Source: RBG-13-68-16 sp050018455
GTDB taxonomy: Bacteria > Acidobacteriota > Thermoanaerobaculia > Thermoanaerobaculales > Thermoanaerobaculaceae
Direction: 5' to 3'
Assembly (NCBI GenBank): GCA_050018455.1
Contig: JBEKAA010000009.1
Coordinates: 65,976 to 129,975 of the forward strand
DNA: 64,000 bases
The notes below the pieces were generated by a model. That model made no database searches, had not been told where the DNA came from, and saw only the letters and a program-made list of their open reading frames with translations. The position numbers and the translations under genes were made by a program. Positions 16,528 through 24,600 of this stretch are shown one piece after another (the first letter of the stretch is position 1; each line of letters opens with the position of its first letter).

Positions 16528-17773
16528 GCACACTCTCCCTCTGCAGCTGCACCTTGAGCGGCAACTCGAGCAAGAAATCGACGCCACCCCCAGGGTGCGA
16601 CTCGAAGCCGACCCGCCCACCCAGGTATTCGCACCGTTCCCGTACGTTGAACAGCCCGAAGGCGTCGGTCCTTGTCCCCAGGCCTTCCACCACCGCAGGG
16701 TCGAAGCCGACCCCGTCGTCGCGATAGCGCACGATGAGCTGGCCACCGCTCGAGGTCACTTCCACGGTGACCCCATGGGCGCGGGCGTGCTTCACCGTGT
16801 TGACCAGAAACTCCCGAACTGCCTTGAACACCGTGATCCGGACGACCTCGTCGGCCTGCTCACCCACGTCGCCGGCGCGGACCTCGACCGCGAGGCCGTG
16901 CTTGCGCTTGAATTGATCGCCGAGCCACTGGATCGCCGGCACGAGCCCCAGCTCGTACAGCACCGGCGGGCTGATCTCGACCGTCAGGCTGCGCGTTGTA
17001 CGTATCGTCTGGTCGAGCAGCGCGCGCATCTCCTCCAGGGTTTGCTCGTAGCCCGAGAACGCCATGCTGCGCTGGATCTCCAGAACTTTCATCTTGAGAG
17101 TGGTAAGCGCTTGGCCGATATGGTCGTGGAGGTCCGAGGCGATCGCGCGCCGCTCGGCCTCCTCCGCGAGCGAGAGCTCGGCCGCCAGGGAGCGCAGCCG
17201 CTCGCGATAGAAACCTATGCGCTCCTCCTTCCGCTTCCGCTCGCCGATTTCCTCCTGCAGCTCACGGTTGACCGACACCAGCTCCGCCGTGCGCTCATCT
17301 ACCCGGCGCTCCAGCCCGGCGTGAGCCGCCTGCAGGGCCCGTTGCGTCTCTCTTCGTTCCAGGAACGAGCGCAGCATCTCCGCGAGTGAGTTGATCAGGT
17401 TCCTCTCCTCGGCGAGGAACGGGCCCTCGGCCGATTCGGGCGCGCTCTCGGTGTAGAAGACATCGATACGGCCGGCCTTGCCGGACGCGGTCCGGAACTC
17501 GGCCGACTGGCGCCACGGCGACGTCGCGAAAAAGGCCGAGCACACCTCGCTCTCGTCGAACACGATCCGGGCGCAGGTGATCTCCGGGTACTGCCACGCC
17601 GGAGGGATCAGGGCCACCACCTCGTCGAGCAGCTCGCCGATCTCCCGCAGGTCGTTCTGGAGGATCCGCGCGGTCCCGTGCAGCGCCGTCAACTCCTTCA
17701 CCCGCTCCCGAAGGTCGTGAAGGATCTTGGCGCCCGCCTCGCGCCGGCCTACTCCGTCGTCAATGGGTGGCAT
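16502..17773 (-). CDS. NarL-type sensor histidine kinase (HisKA_3), cytoplasmic
   Basis: A 423-residue kinase. Residues about 20-200 look like a GAF/PAS-type sensor (AEFRTASGKAGRIDVFYTES, EERNLINSLAEML). A coiled coil follows (about 205-255, RVDERTAELVSVNRELQEEIGERKRKEERI). The HisKA_3 box EERRAIASDLHDHIGQAL carries the phosphoacceptor His, and the HATPase contains VKHARAHG, DDGVGFDP, GLFNVRERCEYLGG and GGGVDFLLELP. There is no membrane segment. The frame stays open far upstream, but ATG 17773 (MPPIDDG) fits the domain start; there is no strong Shine-Dalgarno. Partner of the overlapping NarL-type regulator. Divergent from the sigma-factor gene. Confidence 0.88.
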   Translation of the reverse strand: MPPIDDGVGRREAGAKILHDLRERVKELTALHGTARILQNDLREIGELLDEVVALIPPAWQYPEITCARIVFDESEVCSAFFATSPWRQSAEFRTASGKAGRIDVFYTESAPESAEGPFLAEERNLINSLAEMLRSFLERRETQRALQAAHAGLERRVDERTAELVSVNRELQEEIGERKRKEERIGFYRERLRSLAAELSLAEEAERRAIASDLHDHIGQALTTLKMKVLEIQRSMAFSGYEQTLEEMRALLDQTIRTTRSLTVEISPPVLYELGLVPAIQWLGDQFKRKHGLAVEVRAGDVGEQADEVVRITVFKAVREFLVNTVKHARAHGVTVEVTSSGGQLIVRYRDDGVGFDPAVVEGLGTRTDAFGLFNVRERCEYLGGRVGFESHPGGGVDFLLELPLKVQLQRESVHAGAHRHR

Positions 17774-17945
17774 CGGGTCCGTTCGGTCCCGCCCGCGCCG
17801 CTGCCGGGCAGCGCCGCCATCATAGCGCGCCGGGGAATGGGGCCTGCGCCACAATCGCCGCCCGCTGCCTTCGTGCCCTGCGCCGAGCCGATCCGCGAGC
17901 GGTGCACCCATTCTCGGCGAAGAGCTTTCAGGTGGCAGGCGGCTA

Positions 17946-17974
17946 TTGAAGAATCTCCTTTTCCGCACTATAGT
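17946..17974 (+). promoter_or_regulatory. Sigma-70-type promoter P1 for the sigma-factor/kinase operon
   Basis: TTGAAG (17946-17951), a 17-nt spacer, then TATAGT (17969-17974): five of six and four to five of six consensus matches with ideal spacing. The predicted leader is about 78 nt to the GTG at 18059. The 285-nt divergent gap around it is otherwise without genes. Confidence 0.55.
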
Positions 17975-17998
17975 TGAATCACTGGAAATCTCGGGGAG

Positions 17999-18028
17999 TT
18001 GCAGTGATGCTGCACCGGCTAGTACAAT
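17999..18028 (+). promoter_or_regulatory. Sigma-70-type promoter P2 for the sigma-factor/kinase operon
   Basis: TTGCAG (17999-18004), an 18-nt spacer, TACAAT (18023-18028). A second housekeeping-type candidate 54 nt downstream of P1, giving a leader of about 24 nt. Having two suggests the sigma factor gene is read by the vegetative polymerase rather than only by its own product. Confidence 0.5.
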
Positions 18029-18058
18029 CTTGCGACTAGCTGAACCGAAAGGCGGTTC

Positions 18059-18667
18059 GTGGCCGACGCACATGCTTCTCCTGCGTCCCAGTCCGTCGCG
18101 TATCGAGAGACGGAGAGCACCGCTGCGCTGCTCGAGCTGATCCGGAGGGGTGATCCGGCCGCTACGGAGCGCCTCGTCAAGCGATGCCTGCCGGCCCTTC
18201 GGCGCTGGGCGCACGGTCGCCTTCCCGTCAGGGCGCGAGGCATGGTTGACACCGATGACCTCGTTCAGGTGTCGGTCCTTCGAGCTTTGAACCAGGTGGG
18301 ACGCTTCGAGCCGCGCAGGGAAGGGGCCTTCCTCGCCTACCTGCGAAGCATCCTGCTGAACGCCGTCCGCGACGAGATTCGCCGAGTGGCGCGCAGGCCC
18401 GGCGCGGAGGAGATGTCCGAGGAGCTGCCGGACTGTGCCCCGCCGGCGGTCGAGCAGGTGATCGGCCGCGAGACCATGCAGACGTACGAGCAAGCCCTGG
18501 CAGAGTTGAGCGACGCTCAGCAGGAAGCCGTGATCCTGCGGGTCGAGTTCGGCTACACCTTCCCGGAGATCGCGGAGGCCACGGGCAGCCCCTCCGCCAA
18601 CGCCGCCCGCATGATGGTCGCGAGAGCCCTGGTGCGACTCGCGGAGGCGATGGATGCCCGCCGATAG
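18059..18667 (+). CDS. Sigma-70 family (ECF-like) RNA polymerase sigma factor
   Basis: A 202-residue alternative sigma factor. Region 2 carries LIRRGDPAATERLVKRCLPALRRWAHGRL and GMVDTDDLVQVSVLRALNQV. Region 4 carries LSDAQQEAVILRVEFGYTFPEIAEATGSPSANAARMMVARALVRL, with the helix-turn-helix. It starts at a GTG after GAACCGAAAGGCGG; no ATG fits upstream. It overlaps the following Ser/Thr kinase gene by 14 nt. Sigma factors of this 'GMVDTDDLVQ' type are known to be linked to Ser/Thr kinases rather than to a zinc anti-sigma factor, and no anti-sigma gene is adjacent here. It is a candidate reader of the shared motif upstream of the secreted-protein genes that follow. Confidence 0.9.
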   Translation: MADAHASPASQSVAYRETESTAALLELIRRGDPAATERLVKRCLPALRRWAHGRLPVRARGMVDTDDLVQVSVLRALNQVGRFEPRREGAFLAYLRSILLNAVRDEIRRVARRPGAEEMSEELPDCAPPAVEQVIGRETMQTYEQALAELSDAQQEAVILRVEFGYTFPEIAEATGSPSANAARMMVARALVRLAEAMDARR

Positions 18668-21479
18668 CGAATTCCTCCTGCGAATCGCCGAGGCGATTGC
18701 CGACGAGACCCCGGTGGATTGGAACGCGTGCGCCGTCGCGAGCCCGGACGACGAAGCCCAGCTGGAACACCTCAAGACGGTCGAGTCGGTTGCGTCCGCG
18801 TACCGCTCGTTGCACGGAACCGGGCCGGCCCTGGAAGACCCGGCGTCGTCCGGGGCCCACCGGAGGCCGACGCCGGAGACGGTGCTGTTCGAATGGGGTC
18901 ATCTCAAGGTCATCGAGAAGCTCGGCGAAGGCAGCTTCGGCGAGGTGTTCCAGGCCTACGACTCGCTCCTCGACCGTGAGGTTGCCCTCAAGTTGAGGCG
19001 GCCCGAGCAGAGAGCGCCGGCTTCCGCCCGCCGCCGGTTCATCCAGGAGGCGCGGCGCCTGGCCAGGGTTCGCCACCCCAACGTCATCACGGTGCACGGC
19101 GCCGATGTCCACGACGACCGCGTGGGCTTGTGGACCGACCTCGTGGCAGGCCAGACGCTCGAGAACTGGCTCACACGCGAGGGGCCGCTGAGCGCCGAGG
19201 AGACGACCCTCATCGGCCGCGATCTGTGCCGGGCGCTCGCCGCCGTCCACGCCGCGGGTCTCGTCCACGGCGACGTCAAGAGCACCAACGTCATGCGGGA
19301 GCGCGGCGGGCGCATCGTCCTGATGGACTTCGGCGCCGGGGCGGAGATCGAGGACGCTCATACCCGCCGGGGACCAGCCGGAACCCTCGGCACCCCCATC
19401 GTGATGGCGCCGGAACTCCTGCGCGGGGAGTCGCCGAGCCCGGCTTCGGATATCTACTCCCTCGGCGTCCTGCTGTACCGGCTGGTCAGCGGCCGGTACC
19501 CCGTCGAGGCGGCGACGATTCAGGAGCTCAGGGAGCGGCATGGGCAGGGTGCGGTCGCGCCTTTGCGGGACGTCCGCCCCGACCTGTCCGCCGAGATCGT
19601 CGCCGTCATCGGGCGCGCGCTGGCGCCGGCGCCCGGCGACCGGTTCCCGAGCGCAGGCGCCATGGAACACGCTCTGCTGAGCTGGCTCGCCCCCGGCTCC
19701 GCAGGCCTCGACGAGGCACACGCCGCCGCCCCGGCGGCAACGCTCCCGCGGAGCGGAGTGCCGGCGCGGGGCTCCATCGCCCGCTGGCTCTCGGCCAGGT
19801 CGCGCTGGCAGTTCGCCGCAGCCGGTGCGTTGTTCGTCGCCGTCGTGGCTACGGTCCTGGCAGTTCTCCTCCTCGGCGACGGTTCGGATCGCCCGGCCCT
19901 CCAGCCGTCGGGAATCCGCTCCGTGGCGGTACTTCCCTTCCAGGCGTTGGACAAGGAGGGTCAGAACGACTACCTGGGGCTCGGGATGGCGGACGCCCTC
20001 ATCAACCGCCTGAGCCACCTGCCAGGAATCGTCGTCCGGCCGACCAGCGCCGTCCTCCGCTACGCCGAGGCGCGTCCCGACCTCCAGGACGTCGGCCGGA
20101 GCCTCGGCGTCGAAGCCCTGCTGGACGGTCGGATCCAGCGTTCCGCCGATCGCGTCCGCGTCACGGCCCAGCTCGTCAGCACGGTGGACGGCGCGCCGAT
20201 CTGGACGGCCACGTTCGACCGCAAGGCCGCCAACATCTTCGAGCTCGAGGACTCCATCTCCGAGCAGCTGACCCGCGCCTTGCGCATCCGCCTCACGGCA
20301 ACGGAGAAAGCCACGCTCGCCTGGCGCCCCACGACGAAGGCCGAGGCCTACCAGGCGTACCTGAAGGGCCGCTACTTCTGGAACAAGTGGACACCGGCAT
20401 CGGTGCGGAAGAGCGTCGATTTTCTCCAGCAGGCCGTGCAGTCCGACCCCTCATTCGCGCTCGCGCACGTAGGTCTTGCCGACTCCTTCACCGTCCTCGC
20501 GGGCCTCGAGCCGTCGCCGGCCGCTCCGGCCGAGGCCTACGCGCAGGCGCAGCGCGCCGCACTGCAAGCGCTGGATCTGGACGCCAACCTCGCCGACGCC
20601 CACGCCGCCCTGGGGGCCGTCCGCCTGCACCACGACTGGGACTGGTCCGCGGCAGAGGCGGAGCTCGCCAAGGCCACGGAGTTGAACCCCGGCTGTCTCA
20701 CGGCTCACATCTGGTACGCCGAACTGCTCGGCCAACTGGGGCAGCATGAGGAAGCGGTCGCCGAGATCAGGCGCGCCCTCGAGACCGATCCCCTCTCGCT
20801 GCCCGCCAACGCCATAGCTGGCGGCATCTACCTCGAAGCCGGGCGCCGTGACGAAGCCGTCCAGCAGCTCGGTAAGGCGCTCGAGATCGAGCCGGCCTTT
20901 CATCTCGCCTACACGTTCCTCGCGTCGGCCTACGAGAGACAGGGCAAGAACGACGACGTCGTCTCGAACTGGCAGAACGCGATGGTGCTTTCGGGCTCGT
21001 CTCAAGACGATGCCGCCGCTCTCGGACGGGCCTACGCGAGCGGGGGCATCAAGGCCGCGTGGCGCTGGCGGCTCGAGCGGCTGCAGGGGAGCGCGGCGCA
21101 CGAGTACGTCCCGCCGGCCCTGATCGCGCGGGCCCACGCAGCGCTCGGCGATGCACCTTCGGCCCTCGCATGGCTCGACCGGGCGGTCGCGGCCCACGAC
21201 GAGTTCCTCCTTCGCGTCAAGGGGGAACCGGCGTTCGACTTCATGCGCTCCGACAAACGTTTCGTCTTGATTCTGCAGCGGCTCGGCCTTCCCGAACCCG
21301 GCTTCCAGAAGACACCGCAGGGATTCGGCTGGTCTCCCGAGTCGCAACCGGCCCGAGCTCTGAACGCGGAGGTGGCACTGTACCGGACGTGCGCCTTCCC
21401 CTCCTCCCGGGGTTCGCACCCGCCCTTGTCGCACCCCTCCTCGCTGAGGGTGTTCTTCACGTTCGGAGGTTGGCGTTGA
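18654..21479 (+). CDS. Transmembrane Ser/Thr protein kinase with C-terminal TPR region
   Basis: A 941-residue Hanks-type kinase. Kinase motifs: GEGSFGEVF (91-99), Lys113 in VALKL, Glu132, HGDVKSTN (205-212; HGD instead of HRD, so a non-RD kinase) and DFG (225-227). TLGTPIVMAPELL is the activation-loop end. One membrane helix lies near 388-408 (FAAAGALFVAVVATVLAVLLLG). Outside it, SVAVLPFQALDKEGQNDYLGLGMADALI is the FlgO/adenylate-cyclase-associated type domain, then several TPRs (about 540-840). The last 40 or so residues look unstructured. The gene overlaps the sigma-factor gene by 14 nt, so the kinase probably controls that sigma factor. Confidence 0.92.
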   Translation: MPADSEFLLRIAEAIADETPVDWNACAVASPDDEAQLEHLKTVESVASAYRSLHGTGPALEDPASSGAHRRPTPETVLFEWGHLKVIEKLGEGSFGEVFQAYDSLLDREVALKLRRPEQRAPASARRRFIQEARRLARVRHPNVITVHGADVHDDRVGLWTDLVAGQTLENWLTREGPLSAEETTLIGRDLCRALAAVHAAGLVHGDVKSTNVMRERGGRIVLMDFGAGAEIEDAHTRRGPAGTLGTPIVMAPELLRGESPSPASDIYSLGVLLYRLVSGRYPVEAATIQELRERHGQGAVAPLRDVRPDLSAEIVAVIGRALAPAPGDRFPSAGAMEHALLSWLAPGSAGLDEAHAAAPAATLPRSGVPARGSIARWLSARSRWQFAAAGALFVAVVATVLAVLLLGDGSDRPALQPSGIRSVAVLPFQALDKEGQNDYLGLGMADALINRLSHLPGIVVRPTSAVLRYAEARPDLQDVGRSLGVEALLDGRIQRSADRVRVTAQLVSTVDGAPIWTATFDRKAANIFELEDSISEQLTRALRIRLTATEKATLAWRPTTKAEAYQAYLKGRYFWNKWTPASVRKSVDFLQQAVQSDPSFALAHVGLADSFTVLAGLEPSPAAPAEAYAQAQRAALQALDLDANLADAHAALGAVRLHHDWDWSAAEAELAKATELNPGCLTAHIWYAELLGQLGQHEEAVAEIRRALETDPLSLPANAIAGGIYLEAGRRDEAVQQLGKALEIEPAFHLAYTFLASAYERQGKNDDVVSNWQNAMVLSGSSQDDAAALGRAYASGGIKAAWRWRLERLQGSAAHEYVPPALIARAHAALGDAPSALAWLDRAVAAHDEFLLRVKGEPAFDFMRSDKRFVLILQRLGLPEPGFQKTPQGFGWSPESQPARALNAEVALYRTCAFPSSRGSHPPLSHPSSLRVFFTFGGWR

Positions 21480-21496
21480 CGATCGCCCGGACGCCC

Positions 21497-21524
21497 GTGC
21501 GGTTTGCCAGGGTTTAGACGTTTT
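21497..21524 (+). promoter_or_regulatory. Shared cluster motif, copy 1 (upstream of the giant outer-membrane protein)
   Basis: GTGCGGTT (21497-21504), 12 nt, GACGTTTT (21517-21524). It matches the consensus GTGCGRTY-N12-RRCGTTYY seen before five genes of this cluster and lies about 80 nt upstream of the ATG at 21607. The -10-like CGTT and fixed spacing resemble an alternative-sigma promoter. Confidence 0.55.
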
Positions 21525-21606
21525 TCGTGTGAGCCATCAACCCTCGGCGCGGTCGGAGCCGCGTCAAGGATGACATCAACGCTTCTCGGACACGCGAGAG
21601 GTCCAC

Positions 21607-24600
21607 ATGCCTGACAGATCACGTCGCAATCGGACGACCCCCCCCAACAGCGCGGCGCAACGTCAGGACGTGCTTCGCCCAATCTGTGAGGCCGACGTCG
21701 AGACACGGCCCTGCAGCTCAACGCCGCCGCACGTTGCTCGACGGGGATCGTCGCTCCTGATCGCCGCAGCCCTCGCTGCCGCCGTGTTCGGGGCGCGGGG
21801 GGCCGCCGCGGCGATCACTCCGATCCCGGCGAGCGTCTCGATGTACCCGACCCAGACGAGCGGCTTCATCACGCTGAACATGACGTTCCCGGCGACCACC
21901 TTCGCCGGCACGAGCACGGTCTTCTTCACCACGCTGGCGGGACCCATCCCGTCCTGGCTCACCACCGTGCCGTCCACCGTGCAGTTCACGTACGCCGCGG
22001 GTGCGACCTCGGCAACGACAACGTTCCGGTTCCAGGCGAGCGGTGGCGCGAGCGTGGGCACCCTCTCGGTCTTCATGTCGACGGGCGGAGCGCCGGCCGG
22101 CATCGGCACGGGCAGCATCAGCGTCCAGATCCTCCAGCCGTCGTACACCTCGACGGCCGCGCCCAACCCGGTCTCGATCGCCTGGGGCGGGTCGCGCAAC
22201 GTCACGGTCACGACGACCCCCGACCCGGGGTACAACACCTCGATCCAGTACTCGTTCTCCGGGTTCCCTTCCGGGATCACGTGGGGCACGCCGCAGCAGG
22301 CGATGCCGCCCACCTACTTTCCGACGAGCTTTACGTTCTCCGTGGACGCCGGCACCGCTCCCGGCACCTACAACGGCACCCTGGCGGCGTCTTCGGCGAC
22401 GAACAAGACGTTCCCGATGAGCGTTATCGTCCTCCCGCCCGACATCACGGCCTCGTTCACTCAGCCCAGCATCAGCCTGTGCAACGGAGGCCCGCCCAAC
22501 AGCAACGGCATCGTCCTGCAGCCGGCGAACGGCTACGCCGGGACACCCAAGCTATCTTTTACCGTGGTGCCCGCCGGCCTCACCGAGGCCCCCGTGGCGC
22601 TGACCGCCAATAAGATGCCCCCGGGCCAGACGGTGCCTTTCACGGTCAGCGCCAGCGGCGCGTCGCCGGGGGTACAGCTCATGAGCCTCCGCATCGTCGA
22701 CGTGACGGCAGGGGTGGACAAGACGATCCAGCTCGCCGTGAACGTCTCGGACGGCGACTTCACGCCTGCCGTCTCGCCGCTCTTGCTGAACCTCGTCCCG
22801 GGGGGCGCCAGTCAGAGCCTCACGGCGTCGCCGACCCCGAACGCGTGTTTCAACGCCTCGAGCGTCACGGTCACGCCTTCGGGGGCGCCCGCCGGCGTGA
22901 TCTTCGCGCCTTCCACAGCGATCTCAGCACCGCCTTCGTTTCCGCCGGCCACCTTTGCCGTTCAGGCGGGCGCCGGCACGACGCCCGGAACCTATCCGGT
23001 CACGTTCTCGTTCCAGCCGTCCGCAGGTAGCGTCAAGACGGTGCCCGTCACGCTGGTCGTCGCCGCCGCCCCCGATTTCACGCTCGCGGTCAGCCCACCT
23101 TCGCTTTCCCTGGCCCCGGGGTCCTCTTCGACGGTGAGCGTCTCCGCGACCGGCATCAACGGGTTCTCGGGCCCGATCGCCGTGTCCGCGCCGGCGCTCG
23201 CCGGCGTCACCTTCACGCCGGGCGCCTTCACGCTCACACCCGGCGGCACGCAGACGGTTGCCGTCCAGGTCGCGGCTTCCGCGTCGCCGGGCGGCCTGAC
23301 CGCGACCTTCACGGGCACCGTCACCGGGTTCAGCGGCCCGCGCACGGCGTCGTTCCTCCTCACGATCCTGGCGCCACCGGACTTCTCGCTCTCCGTCAGC
23401 CCGTCGCTGCTCACCGTCGCGGCAGGCGCCTCGGGCGCCGTCACGGTCTCGGCCACCGGACTCAACGGGTTTTCAGGCAGCATCGCCGTGACAGCACCGG
23501 CGCTCGCCGGCGTGACCTTCGCTCCGGGCAGCTTCACCCTCACACCAGGCGGCTCGCAGACGGTTACGGTTCAGGTGGCGGCTTCCGCGCTCCCGGGCGA
23601 CGTAATGGCGACGTTCACGGGCACTGCGGCAGCGGTGCCATCCCCCCGCACTGCTGCCTTCACCCTCCAGGTCACGCCTCCGCCTGATTTCACGCTGGCG
23701 GTCAACCCCGGCGCCCTCTCCCTCACGGAAGCGACGTCCGGAAGTGTGACGGTCTCGGTCACAGGCCTCAACGGCTTCAGCGGGACCGTGACGGTGGCTT
23801 CGCCCATCCTCGCCGGCGTGACGTTCAGTCCGGCGAGCTTCGCGGTCGCCGCAGGCGGCACGCAGACCGTGACGATCGCCGTGGCAGGCACGGCGCCGCC
23901 GGGGACCTACGCCGCCCAGTTCAGCGGGACAGCTTCGGGCGTGTCGGGGACTCACATCGCGCTGCTCATGTTCACGGTGGTCCCTGCGCCGCCCGTGATC
24001 CACGCCGTAGCGCCCCCCACCCTGGCCGTGGGGGCCGCGAATGCCGTGCTCCGGCTCGCAGGGGAGTACTTCCGGCCCGGCGCGACGGCAAGCTCGCATT
24101 CACCCTCCCTCCAGGTGCTGCGCACCACCGTCATCTCGCCCACGCTGGCCGAGGTGCTGGCGACGCTCCAATCGGGGGCCCGACCCGGGCCGTACCAGCT
24201 GGACCTGGCGAACACCGACGGCACCCGGACATCCCAGGGCGTGATCGTGCTCGTCTATCCCACGACCTCGCTGGCCGCGCCGCTGGGAGTGACGACCGCG
24301 GCGATCGTGTTCCCGCGGCCGTTCACCCTCGTCGCCCCTGGGAACCCGCTCTTCCCCCGCGGCCTGCTGGCGACCACGGGTCTCGGCACGATCATCGGCT
24401 CGTGGCGCTACGACGGCGTCCCCTTCGACCGGTTCATCGTCAACGCCTCGGGCGGGATGCCGGTCGAGGTGAAGGCCAACGTGCCTATCCCGCTCTCCTA
24501 CACCGGCGAGCACCGGCTCGAGCTGGCGGTCGAGCAGCCGCAGGAGCTGGTCACGGATCCGGTGAGCGTCATCCAGTCCCTCGAGAGCAGGAGCCAGCTC

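Noticed and set aside
15880..16746. Upstream extension of the NarL-type regulator to 16746
   Set aside because: The extra 73 residues lie in the kinase gene and are Ser/Cys/Arg-rich; the receiver domain starts directly at the ATG at 16527.
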